Shown here: positions 24,150-37,600 of the stretch, in pieces
Layout: every line of letters starts with the position of its first letter
Position numbering within the stretch: position 1 is the stretch's first letter
From: Loxodes magnus
Lineage: Eukaryota; Ciliophora; Karyorelictea; Loxodida; Loxodidae
Assembly (NCBI GenBank): GCA_946699065.1
Contig: CAMPDV010000041.1
Location: 186,001-250,000 of the forward strand
Direction: 5' to 3'
DNA length: 64,000 nucleotides
Position numbers and translations under genes: made by a program
The notes under the pieces: generated by a model
Seen by the model: only the letters and a program-made list of their open reading frames with translations
Database searches by the model: none
Told to the model about the DNA's origin: nothing

Positions 24150-25617
24150 TTTAATTAAAATATATAATTTTTAATCGATTATCCTTTAACATTCCCTAGT
24201 CTATTATGCTACCGTTTAATTACAATAACTTCAAAGATACTTAAATCTAATATACAATAAGGTTCTCTTTTCCAATTTTACGTCTAAAGCTAATGCAAGT
24301 ATTTATAAACTCTACCCTTTTCAATTTCATTTTGAACCTAGAATAAATGAAGCTAATACCTTTAATTTTCCCTTAATTATGCTTATATATCTAAATATAG
24401 TAACTTAGTATAGTAACAAGATTACTTAGATGTATACAATATAGAGTATAGTTTCTCTATCAACTTTCATTAAATTAAACGTCTTCAATTTTAATTTTGC
24501 TGCTTATCCTTTACTCTATTATTACCTATCTTTCTACTATTCCTTGCTTTCTATTATATCTTTACTATACCTCTTACCCATTTAGGGATACTTTATTTCA
24601 AGAGACCTAGCATTTTTAATCTGCTTGCTTTAACAATCGGAAGTTAGATCTTTAGAAAGATAGAAAGGAAAAAGGGGAATTTACTACTTGGCTTGTCTTT
24701 CAAATAAGGGAATTTTCTATTTTCTTGCTCAGCTCTGATTGTAGATTAACTAACTACTTTTGATGCTTAAATAAGCTGCATTATAAGTACCTATTCAAAG
24801 GGAATTGCAAGGTATGAAACTAAGCCAGACAAGATTGAAAGGAAAAAGTGCTATGAAAGTGGAAAGAGGAACTAACTCTAATTAGAGCTGGTAATTAACT
24901 AAAAGACATAAGGAAATAAAGAGTCAAAAAACTGAGAAGCTTGTAAGATTAGGAAATAATAGTGACTGAGTAAAAAAAGCTTAGAGATTAAAGGTATTCT
25001 ATATAAGGTAAAAGACCAGTAAAAATGCTAACTCTTATTTATTAAATTAAAGATAAGAACCTTAATTGAAACCTCTAGCAAAGTAGTTATATCCTATTTT
25101 AGCTGTACTTAGAAAAAAAAAACTCTAAAAGCAAACTAAATCAAGATAAAAAATCTCGAAACAAGTATCTAAAAGTAAACTCTAAAGCCAAAAATCTCAA
25201 ATGAGGTATAGTATTAAAAGTTAGTGTATTTAAGAGTAAATTATCACTGATAAATAAGTATGTAATTTAATATCAAGAAAGCAAAATAAAGAAAGCAAGA
25301 GTGAATAAAGGATTTATAAAAGGTAAAAGTAAACATAAAATAGAACATCTTAACATTTTTTATATTGATAGTAATTTAACTTTCTAATATATCTACACTT
25401 TTATAATTATCTACAGACTATGGATTCTATATAGCTGGTAAGAAATTGAGGTCTTAGAATAAAGTAGAAGAATGTGAAAGGTAAATATGAAGGGAGATAA
25501 AGGAAGTAGATGTAGTAGAGTGATGGTTTAGAAAATAAAGAGTTTAATTAAATAAATGAAATGTAATAGTTTTAACTTATTTAAGCTAAAAAATTTGTAG
25601 TCACTTATAATTAAAAA
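24150..25617. other. AT-rich spacer between divergent genes, no gene recognised
   Basis: About 1.5 kb lying upstream of both the cyclase fusion (-) and the giant coiled-coil gene (+), so it should contain both promoters. It is very AT-rich, and A-rich on the plus strand from about 24780 to 25560. No gene or structured RNA is evident. Confidence 0.5.
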
Positions 25618-28600
25618 ATGGGGCAAGTCAACTGTAATTGTAATCAGCCACATGAAGCTGAAGTCATTTAAGATCCTATCTAAGAAAACATTTTGCAGGA
25701 TCCTCCAAAAGACTTAGAGGAAGCAATATAGCGAATACGATAAATAAATCACTTGATGGAGAATAGAAGAAGAATAATGCTATAGGATTTGAACAATGTA
25801 ATGAATTGGTAAAAGAAGATTGCCTCAGCTTATGAGATAGAGAATTAGATTTAGGATATCATTGTTACACAATTAACTGCTTTAAATGACGAAGGAAATT
25901 TAGACGAACAGCAGCGAGCAGGAACTGAAGCTGTACACAGCGCTTTTGAACTTATTGACAATTTCATAATTTAGTACAACGTTTTAAGCAAGTAAAACTT
26001 AGAGCTACTAGATGCTATCGAGGAAAACATCTTTGAAGGTAGATTTTTTTAAATGGAAAACTACAAAACAGAGCTTATAGAAACCAAGCTGTAAAAAATA
26101 ACTCAACTGAAATGTGAAATGCAAAATGACAAAGAGATATGCGAATAATTAAGAATCTAGCTATAGAAAAGAGAAATGGAAGTACAGCAACTGGAAAGTG
26201 AGCTGAATAGAACAGGACTACAAAAGGAGGACTTTTTCTAGCAAACATGAAAGGTAATAAACAAAAATAAAATTCTAGAGAAAATGATAGAGAAAAGCTA
26301 TAGCAAATATAGCAAAAAGGAGATGCTAATTATTTAACTGCAAGAGAAAATTAAAGTTCTGACAACAAGACATAGATCAAAGGAGGAGATTCAATACTAA
26401 GCAGAAAGATAAAATATAGAATAAAATCCAAAAATATAACTTAAAGACAAAACAGATTAAGAAGAGAAAGAAAAAATCCAAGAGTTAAAAATACAAACTA
26501 AAGAGGAAAGAAAGCATAACAAAAATACAATTCAGGAAATGTAAAAAAAGATAGAGGAAATGAAACTTATACAGTAGTAATTACTAAAAGAAAATACAAT
26601 CTTAAGAGTAGAACTTGACCAAAAACGACTGGAATAACAATAAAAACTAAAATTGGATTAGAAAAAGTTTGTAAAGAAAAAGTCAGAGTTTGAAGAAGGC
26701 AGCAGTGGATCAAAAACAGAAGAAGCTATTCTAAGGGAAAAGGTTATATTTTAGAGAAAATCAATAAAAGCAGCATAAAGTCCCAAAAGCAAAGAATAAG
26801 AAGAAATAAAAGAACAAAACAAAGAAACATTCTAGCCAAGGTTTAAAGCATAGTTCTTACTTCAAAAATAATGATCAGGTTAATCTATAAATACTGAAAC
26901 ATCTCCAGATTTTGATAACATAGATGAAAAGACAAATTGAATAAATTCTGAGGAAGTATAAAAAAAAGCAATAACAAAATTTAAAAATCAATCAAATAAG
27001 GAGGAAGAATAAAAAATAATCAAATAATAAAGTGAAGAAAAGATGGATAAAGAAAAAAAATTTTAGATAAATTATAGCCTTATAGAAAAGCAATCTATAG
27101 AAGATAAATTCATATAAATTCAAAAAAAAGAATACGAAGATAGTGACAGCTTCAAAGAAAGTGATGAATCAATAGAAGAACAAACTTCAAAAGCAAAAAC
27201 ATAAGACTTGTAAATCATTATAAATGAAAAAAACTAGATAATAACGAACTATGAAGATAAACTTAGAATTATTGAAATGTTTAAAAAAAAATAAGAAGAA
27301 AGAATACAAGAACTTGACGAAAAAAATATAACATTAAAGCAAAAATTAATTGAACTTTATAAATCAAAATAAAAGTAGAAGAAAAAAATAATTATTAAAG
27401 AAATTCAAAAAACAACAATTAAAAATATAATATAAACTCAAGAAAACATAGAAAGATCCTCAATAGAATATGAATAAAAAAAAAACGAACTAAAATTAGA
27501 AATTTAATAGCAAAGAATATTAACAGAAGATAAATGAGAAGAATGAATGAAGAAGGAGAATGAGTATGTAGTGAAAATAAAGGAGCTGGAAGATGCAGAG
27601 AAGAATATAAAAGAAGAGTTGAGTAAATAAAGGGAAGGATAGAAAGAGGCTGAGACTAAATTATAAGAGATAATGTAAGTGAAATAGGAGGAAGAGAAGA
27701 AGTAGAATGAAGAAGAGTAGAAGTTAAAGGTGTTATAGAATGTTTTGAGTGAGTTATAACAAAAGATGCAGGATTTGAATGAGGAAAATTAGAAGGTAAA
27801 GGAAAAGAACGAGGAGTTGGGTGTAAAAGTATAGGAAAAAGAGAAATTATTAGATGAGTTGAAAAAGGAGAAGGAAGAAAGAGAGAAGTAGGTGATTGAA
27901 AAAGAGAAGAAGGAGTAGGAGAAGTTGGATGAGAAAGAGTAGAAGATATAGTGGTTAGAAAATGAGATGAGAGCATCTTCGATGAGTTTGGAAGACATAT
28001 TGAAGAGTGAGAAAGAAGTGGAGAAGATGTTAGAAGTGAAGAATGATTAGTTAGGAAAGTAATTAGAGGAATAATAAAGATAATTGAAAGAGTTATAGGA
28101 GAAGTAGAAAGAATACGAGAGTACGAAAGAGAAATTGGATATAGAGAAGTAGAAGTTAATAAAGGAAAATTTGGATTTATAAAGGAAAGTGAAAAATTAT
28201 GTTTAGTAAAAGGAAGGACTAGAAAATGAGTTGTAAGAATTAAGTAAGGAGAACTAGGAAATGAAGAATTTAGAATGGAGTTTAGGAAGAAATGAGTTGA
28301 AATAGGCATTAATAAGTTAATGGTAGATGTAAGTATGTAGTATGAATGACTAGCCAGAGAAGTTAGAAGGAGTTTCATAGATGTTGAACAAGTTGCTGAG
28401 AATGTAATAGAAGTAACTGATGTAGCATAATGTTGAAGTGGAAGAATTGCTGTAAGAAGTACCAAATGAAAATGCGGAACTAATGAAGAGAGTGCCTAAG
28501 TAGATAGAAGTGGCTTTGAAATTAGAGGATTTATGGAGTAAAATACTGATAGAAAAATAGAAGTAAGAGAACTAGGATAAAGAGCAGATTCTGAGATTAT

Positions 28601-31600
28601 AAGAAAGTGTATATTAAGTGAAGGAAGATTTGATTTCTGGAAATAAGAAGTTATAGGAAGTTGAGAAACAGAGGAAGGAACTAGAGGATGAAATAGAGAA
28701 GAAAAATGACGAAATGGAGAAAATGAAAGAAAAGGAAAGCGCGAAGAGTGAATAGTTATAGAAATTAGGTGAATAATTATAGAATAAAGAAAGAGAAATG
28801 GCAAAAGAAAAGGAGTAATTAGGAAAGCAACTAGAGGATTTAGAGAATAAAAAGAGAGATTTGGAGTAGAATTTGTTGAGTTAGTAAGTACATGTTGAAG
28901 ATGAAATGAATAAACTGAGAGAGTAATTAAGAAAAGGAGAGTAGGATAATAAGGAACTGAAAGACTAAATATAAGAAAAGGAGAAGTAAAATGAGGAAAT
29001 GAAAGAGATAGAAAAGAAGTTATAAGATGAGATCTAGAAGAAGGAGAATGAGTATGTAGTGAAAATAAAGGAGCTGGAAGATGCAGAGAAGAATATAAAA
29101 GAAGAGTTGAGTAAATAAAGGGAAGGATAGAAAGAGGCTGAGACTAAATTATAAGAGATAATGTAAGTGAAATAGGAGGAAGAGAAGAAGTAGAATGAAG
29201 AAGAGTAGAAGTTAAAGGTGTTATAGAATGTTTTGAGTGAGTTATAACAAAAGATGCAGGATTTGAATGAGGAAAATTAGAAGGTAAAGGAAAAGAACGA
29301 GGAGTTGGGTGTAAAAGTATAGGAAAAAGAGAAATTATTAGATGAGTTGAAAAAGGAGAAGGAAGAAAGAGAGAAGTAGGTGATTGAAAAAGAGAAGAAG
29401 GAGTAGGAGAAGTTGGATGAGAAAGAGTAGAAGATATAGTGGTTAGAAAATGAGATGAGAGCATCTTCGATGAGTTTGGAAGACATATTGAAGAGTGAGA
29501 AAGAAGTGGAGAAGATGTTAGAAGTGAAGAATGATTAGTTAGGAAAGTAATTAGAGGAATAATAAAGATAATTGAAAGAGTTATAGGAGAAGTAGAAAGA
29601 ATACGAGAGTACGAAAGAGAAATTGGATATAGAGAAGTAGAAGTTAATAAAGGAAAATTTGGATTTATAAAGGAAAGTGAAAAATTATGTTTAGTAAAAG
29701 GAAGGACTAGAAAATGAGTTGTAAGAATTAAGTAAGGAGAACTAGGAAATGAAGAATTTAGAATGGAGTTTAGGAAGAAATGAGTTGAAATAGGCATTAA
29801 TAAGTTAATGGTAGATGTAAGTATGTAGTATGAATGACTAGCCAGAGAAGTTAGAAGGAGTTTCATAGATGTTGAACAAGTTGCTGAGAATGTAATAGAA
29901 GTAACTGATGTAGCATAATGTTGAAGTGGAAGAATTGCTGTAAGAAGTACCAAATGAAAATGCGGAACTAATGAAGAGAGTGCCTAAGTAGATAGAAGTG
30001 GCTTTGAAATTAGAGGATTTATGGAGTAAAATACTGATAGAAAAATAGAAGTAAGAGAACTAGGATAAAGAGCAGATTCTGAGATTATAAGAAAGTGTAT
30101 ATTAAGTGAAGGAAGATTTGATTTCTGGAAATAAGAAGTTATAGGAAGTTGAGAAACAGAGGAAGGAACTAGAGGATGAAATAGAGAAGAAAAATGACGA
30201 AATGGAGAAAATGAAAGAAAAGGAAAGCGCGAAGAGTGAATAGTTATAGAAATTAGGTGAATAATTATAGAATAAAGAAAGAGAAATGGCAAAAGAAAAG
30301 GAGTAATTAGGAAAGCAACTAGAGGATTTAGAGAATAAAAAGAGAGATTTGGAGTAGAATTTGTTGAGTTAGTAAGTACATGTTGAAGATGAAATGAATA
30401 AACTGAGAGAGTAATTAAGAAAAGGAGAGTAGGATAATAAGGAACTGAAAGACTAAATATAAGAAAAGGAGAAGTAAAATGAGGAAATGAAAGAGATAGA
30501 AAAGAAGTTATAAGATGAGATCTAGAAGAAGGAGAATGAGTATGTAGTGAAAATAAAGGAGCTGGAAGATGCAGAGAAGAATATAAAAGAAGAGTTGAGT
30601 AAATAAAGGGAAGGATAGAAAGAGGCTGAGACTAAATTATAAGAGATAATGTAAGTGAAATAGGAGGAAGAGAAGAAGTAGAATGAAGAAGAGTAGAAGT
30701 TAAAGGTGTTATAGAATGTTTTGAGTGAGTTATAACAAAAGATGCAGGATTTGAATGAGGAAAATTAGAAGGTAAAGGAAAAGAACGAGGAGTTGGGTGT
30801 AAAAGTATAGGAAAAAGAGAAATTATTAGATGAGTTGAAAAAGGAGAAGGAAGAAAGAGAGAAGTAGGTGATTGAAAAAGAGAAGAAGGAGTAGGAGAAG
30901 TTGGATGAGAAAGAGTAGAAGATATAGTGGTTAGAAAATGAGATGAGAGCATCTTCGATGAGTTTGGAAGACATATTGAAGAGTGAGAAAGAAGTGGAGA
31001 AGATGTTAGAAGTGAAGAATGATTAGTTAGGAAAGTAATTAGAGGAATAATAAAGATAATTGAAAGAGTTATAGGAGAAGTAGAAAGAATACGAGAGTAC
31101 GAAAGAGAAATTGGATATAGAGAAGTAGAAGTTAATAAAGGAAAATTTGGATTTATAAAGGAAAGTGAAAAATTATGTTTAGTAAAAGGAAGGACTAGAA
31201 AATGAGTTGTAAGAATTAAGTAAGGAGAACTAGGAAATGAAGAATTTAGAATGGAGTTTAGGAAGAAATGAGTTGAAATAGGCATTAATAAGTTAATGGT
31301 AGATGTAAGTATGTAGTATGAATGACTAGCCAGAGAAGTTAGAAGGAGTTTCATAGATGTTGAACAAGTTGCTGAGAATGTAATAGAAGTAACTGATGTA
31401 GCATAATGTTGAAGTGGAAGAATTGCTGTAAGAAGTACCAAATGAAAATGCGGAACTAATGAAGAGAGTGCCTAAGTAGATAGAAGTGGCTTTGAAATTA
31501 GAGGATTTATGGAGTAAAATACTGATAGAAAAATAGAAGTAAGAGAACTAGGATAAAGAGCAGATTCTGAGATTATAAGAAAGTGTATATTAAGTGAAGG

Positions 31601-34600
31601 AAGATTTGATTTCTGGAAATAAGAAGTTATAGGAAGTTGAGAAACAGAGGAAGGAACTAGAGGATGAAATAGAGAAGAAAAATGACGAAATGGAGAAAAT
31701 GAAAGAAAAGGAAAGCGCGAAGAGTGAATAGTTATAGAAATTAGGTGAATAATTATAGAATAAAGAAAGAGAAATGGCAAAAGAAAAGGAGTAATTAGGA
31801 AAGCAACTAGAGGATTTAGAGAATAAAAAGAGAGATTTGGAGTAGAATTTGTTGAGTTAGTAAGTACATGTTGAAGATGAAATGAATAAACTGAGAGAGT
31901 AATTAAGAAAAGGAGAGTAGGATAATAAGGAACTGAAAGACTAAATATAAGAAAAGGAGAAGTAAAATGAGGAAATGAAAGAGATAGAAAAGAAGTTATA
32001 AGATGAGATCTAGAAGAAGGAGAATGAGTATGTAGTGAAAATAAAGGAGCTGGAAGATGCAGAGAAGAATATAAAAGAAGAGTTGAGTAAATAAAGGGAA
32101 GGATAGAAAGAGGCTGAGACTAAATTATAAGAGATAATGTAAGTGAAATAGGAGGAAGAGAAGAAGTAGAATGAAGAAGAGTAGAAGTTAAAGGTGTTAT
32201 AGAATGTTTTGAGTGAGTTATAACAAAAGATGCAGGATTTGAATGAGGAAAATTAGAAGGTAAAGGAAAAGAACGAGGAGTTGGGTGTAAAAGTATAGGA
32301 AAAAGAGAAATTATTAGATGAGTTGAAAAAGGAGAAGGAAGAAAGAGAGAAGTAGGTGATTGAAAAAGAGAAGAAGGAGTAGGAGAAGTTGGATGAGAAA
32401 GAGTAGAAGATATAGTGGTTAGAAAATGAGATGAGAGCATCTTCGATGAGTTTGGAAGACATATTGAAGAGTGAGAAAGAAGTGGAGAAGATGTTAGAAG
32501 TGAAGAATGATTAGTTAGGAAAGTAATTAGAGGAATAATAAAGATAATTGAAAGAGTTATAGGAGAAGTAGAAAGAATACGAGAGTACGAAAGAGAAATT
32601 GGATATAGAGAAGTAGAAGTTAATAAAGGAAAATTTGGATTTATAAAGGAAAGTGAAAAATTATGTTTAGTAAAAGGAAGGACTAGAAAATGAGTTGTAA
32701 GAATTAAGTAAGGAGAACTAGGAAATGAAGAATTTAGAATGGAGTTTAGGAAGAAATGAGTTGAAATAGGCATTAATAAGTTAATGGTAGATGTAAGTAT
32801 GTAGTATGAATGACTAGCCAGAGAAGTTAGAAGGAGTTTCATAGATGTTGAACAAGTTGCTGAGAATGTAATAGAAGTAACTGATGTAGCATAATGTTGA
32901 AGTGGAAGAATTGCTGTAAGAAGTACCAAATGAAAATGCGGAACTAATGAAGAGAGTGCCTAAGTAGATAGAAGTGGCTTTGAAATTAGAGGATTTATGG
33001 AGTAAAATACTGATAGAAAAATAGAAGTAAGAGAACTAGGATAAAGAGCAGATTCTGAGATTATAAGAAAGTGTATATTAAGTGAAGGAAGATTTGATTT
33101 CTGGAAATAAGAAGTTATAGGAAGTTGAGAAACAGAGGAAGGAACTAGAGGATGAAATAGAGAAGAAAAATGACGAAATGGAGAAAATGAAAGAAAAGGA
33201 AAGCGCGAAGAGTGAATAGTTATAGAAATTAGGTGAATAATTATAGAATAAAGAAAGAGAAATGGCAAAAGAAAAGGAGTAATTAGGAAAGCAACTAGAG
33301 GATTTAGAGAATAAAAAGAGAGATTTGGAGTAGAATTTGTTGAGTTAGTAAGTACATGTTGAAGATGAAATGAATAAACTGAGAGAGTAATTAAGAAAAG
33401 GAGAGTAGGATAATAAGGAACTGAAAGACTAAATATAAGAAAAGGAGAAGTAAAATGAGGAAATGAAAGAGATAGAAAAGAAGTTATAAGATGAGATCTA
33501 GAAGAAGGAGAATGAGTATGTAGTGAAAATAAAGGAGCTGGAAGATGCAGAGAAGAATATAAAAGAAGAGTTGAGTAAATAAAGGGAAGGATAGAAAGAG
33601 GCTGAGACTAAATTATAAGAGATAATGTAAGTGAAATAGGAGGAAGAGAAGAAGTAGAATGAAGAAGAGTAGAAGTTAAAGGTGTTATAGAATGTTTTGA
33701 GTGAGTTATAACAAAAGATGCAGGATTTGAATGAGGAAAATTAGAAGGTAAAGGAAAAGAACGAGGAGTTGGGTGTAAAAGTATAGGAAAAAGAGAAATT
33801 ATTAGATGAGTTGAAAAAGGAGAAGGAAGAAAGAGAGAAGTAGGTGATTGAAAAAGAGAAGAAGGAGTAGGAGAAGTTGGATGAGAAAGAGTAGAAGATA
33901 TAGTGGTTAGAAAATGAGATGAGAGCATCTTCGATGAGTTTGGAAGACATATTGAAGAGTGAGAAAGAAGTGGAGAAGATGTTAGAAGTGAAGAATGATT
34001 AGTTAGGAAAGTAATTAGAGGAATAATAAAGATAATTGAAAGAGTTATAGGAGAAGTAGAAAGAATACGAGAGTACGAAAGAGAAATTGGATATAGAGAA
34101 GTAGAAGTTAATAAAGGAAAATTTGGATTTATAAAGGAAAGTGAAAAATTATGTTTAGTAAAAGGAAGGACTAGAAAATGAGTTGTAAGAATTAAGTAAG
34201 GAGAACTAGGAAATGAAGAATTTAGAATGGAGTTTAGGAAGAAATGAGTTGAAATAGGCATTAATAAGTTAATGGTAGATGTAAGTATGTAGTATGAATG
34301 ACTAGCCAGAGAAGTTAGAAGGAGTTTCATAGATGTTGAACAAGTTGCTGAGAATGTAATAGAAGTAACTGATGTAGCATAATGTTGAAGTGGAAGAATT
34401 GCTGTAAGAAGTACCAAATGAAAATGCGGAACTAATGAAGAGAGTGCCTAAGTAGATAGAAGTGGCTTTGAAATTAGAGGATTTATGGAGTAAAATACTG
34501 ATAGAAAAATAGAAGTAAGAGAACTAGGATAAAGAGCAGATTCTGAGATTATAAGAAAGTGTATATTAAGTGAAGGAAGATTTGATTTCTGGAAATAAGA

Positions 34601-37600
34601 AGTTATAGGAAGTTGAGAAACAGAGGAAGGAACTAGAGGATGAAATAGAGAAGAAAAATGACGAAATGGAGAAAATGAAAGAAAAGGAAAGCGCGAAGAG
34701 TGAATAGTTATAGAAATTAGGTGAATAATTATAGAATAAAGAAAGAGAAATGGCAAAAGAAAAGGAGTAATTAGGAAAGCAACTAGAGGATTTAGAGAAT
34801 AAAAAGAGAGATTTGGAGTAGAATTTGTTGAGTTAGTAAGTACATGTTGAAGATGAAATGAATAAACTGAGAGAGTAATTAAGAAAAGGAGAGTAGGATA
34901 ATAAGGAACTGAAAGACTAAATATAAGAAAAGGAGAAGTAAAATGAGGAAATGAAAGAGATAGAAAAGAAGTTATAAGATGAGATCTAGAAGAAGGAGAA
35001 TGAGTATGTAGTGAAAATAAAGGAGCTGGAAGATGCAGAGAAGAATATAAAAGAAGAGTTGAGTAAATAAAGGGAAGGATAGAAAGAGGCTGAGACTAAA
35101 TTATAAGAGATAATGTAAGTGAAATAGGAGGAAGAGAAGAAGTAGAATGAAGAAGAGTAGAAGTTAAAGGTGTTATAGAATGTTTTGAGTGAGTTATAAC
35201 AAAAGATGCAGGATTTGAATGAGGAAAATTAGAAGGTAAAGGAAAAGAACGAGGAGTTGGGTGTAAAAGTATAGGAAAAAGAGAAATTATTAGATGAGTT
35301 GAAAAAGGAGAAGGAAGAAAGAGAGAAGTAGGTGATTGAAAAAGAGAAGAAGGAGTAGGAGAAGTTGGATGAGAAAGAGTAGAAGATATAGTGGTTAGAA
35401 AATGAGATGAGAGCATCTTCGATGAGTTTGGAAGACATATTGAAGAGTGAGAAAGAAGTGGAGAAGATGTTAGAAGTGAAGAATGATTAGTTAGGAAAGT
35501 AATTAGAGGAATAATAAAGATAATTGAAAGAGTTATAGGAGAAGTAGAAAGAATACGAGAGTACGAAAGAGAAATTGGATATAGAGAAGTAGAAGTTAAT
35601 AAAGGAAAATTTGGATTTATAAAGGAAAGTGAAAAATTATGTTTAGTAAAAGGAAGGACTAGAAAATGAGTTGTAAGAATTAAGTAAGGAGAACTAGGAA
35701 ATGAAGAATTTAGAATGGAGTTTAGGAAGAAATGAGTTGAAATAGGCATTAATAAGTTAATGGTAGATGTAAGTATGTAGTATGAATGACTAGCCAGAGA
35801 AGTTAGAAGGAGTTTCATAGATGTTGAACAAGTTGCTGAGAATGTAATAGAAGTAACTGATGTAGCATAATGTTGAAGTGGAAGAATTGCTGTAAGAAGT
35901 ACCAAATGAAAATGCGGAACTAATGAAGAGAGTGCCTAAGTAGATAGAAGTGGCTTTGAAATTAGAGGATTTATGGAGTAAAATACTGATAGAAAAATAG
36001 AAGTAAGAGAACTAGGATAAAGAGCAGATTCTGAGATTATAAGAAAGTGTATATTAAGTGAAGGAAGATTTGATTTCTGGAAATAAGAAGTTATAGGAAG
36101 TTGAGAAACAGAGGAAGGAACTAGAGGATGAAATAGAGAAGAAAAATGACGAAATGGAGAAAATGAAAGAAAAGGAAAGCGCGAAGAGTGAATAGTTATA
36201 GAAATTAGGTGAATAATTATAGAATAAAGAAAGAGAAATGGCAAAAGAAAAGGAGTAATTAGGAAAGCAACTAGAGGATTTAGAGAATAAAAAGAGAGAT
36301 TTGGAGTAGAATTTGTTGAGTTAGTAAGTACATGTTGAAGATGAAATGAATAAACTGAGAGAGTAATTAAGAAAAGGAGAGTAGGATAATAAGGAACTGA
36401 AAGACTAAATATAAGAAAAGGAGAAGTAAAATGAGGAAATGAAAGAGATAGAAAAGAAGTTATAAGATGAGATCTAGAAGAAGGAGAATGAGTATGTAGT
36501 GAAAATAAAGGAGCTGGAAGATGCAGAGAAGAATATAAAAGAAGAGTTGAGTAAATAAAGGGAAGGATAGAAAGAGGCTGAGACTAAATTATAAGAGATA
36601 ATGTAAGTGAAATAGGAGGAAGAGAAGAAGTAGAATGAAGAAGAGTAGAAGTTAAAGGTGTTATAGAATGTTTTGAGTGAGTTATAACAAAAGATGCAGG
36701 ATTTGAATGAGGAAAATTAGAAGGTAAAGGAAAAGAACGAGGAGTTGGGTGTAAAAGTATAGGAAAAAGAGAAATTATTAGATGAGTTGAAAAAGGAGAA
36801 GGAAGAAAGAGAGAAGTAGGTGATTGAAAAAGAGAAGAAGGAGTAGGAGAAGTTGGATGAGAAAGAGTAGAAGATATAGTGGTTAGAAAATGAGATGAGA
36901 GCATCTTCGATGAGTTTGGAAGACATATTGAAGAGTGAGAAAGAAGTGGAGAAGATGTTAGAAGTGAAGAATGATTAGTTAGGAAAGTAATTAGAGGAAT
37001 AATAAAGATAATTGAAAGAGTTATAGGAGAAGTAGAAAGAATACGAGAGTACGAAAGAGAAATTGGATATAGAGAAGTAGAAGTTAATAAAGGAAAATTT
37101 GGATTTATAAAGGAAAGTGAAAAATTATGTTTAGTAAAAGGAAGGACTAGAAAATGAGTTGTAAGAATTAAGTAAGGAGAACTAGGAAATGAAGAATTTA
37201 GAATGGAGTTTAGGAAGAAATGAGTTGAAATAGGCATTAATAAGTTAATGGTAGATGTAAGTATGTAGTATGAATGACTAGCCAGAGAAGTTAGAAGGAG
37301 TTTCATAGATGTTGAACAAGTTGCTGAGAATGTAATAGAAGTAACTGATGTAGCATAATGTTGAAGTGGAAGAATTGCTGTAAGAAGTACCAAATGAAAA
37401 TGCGGAACTAATGAAGAGAGTGCCTAAGTAGATAGAAGTGGCTTTGAAATTAGAGGATTTATGGAGTAAAATACTGATAGAAAAATAGAAGTAAGAGAAC
37501 TAGGATAAAGAGCAGATTCTGAGATTATAAGAAAGTGTATATTAAGTGAAGGAAGATTTGATTTCTGGAAATAAGAAGTTATAGGAAGTTGAGAAACAGA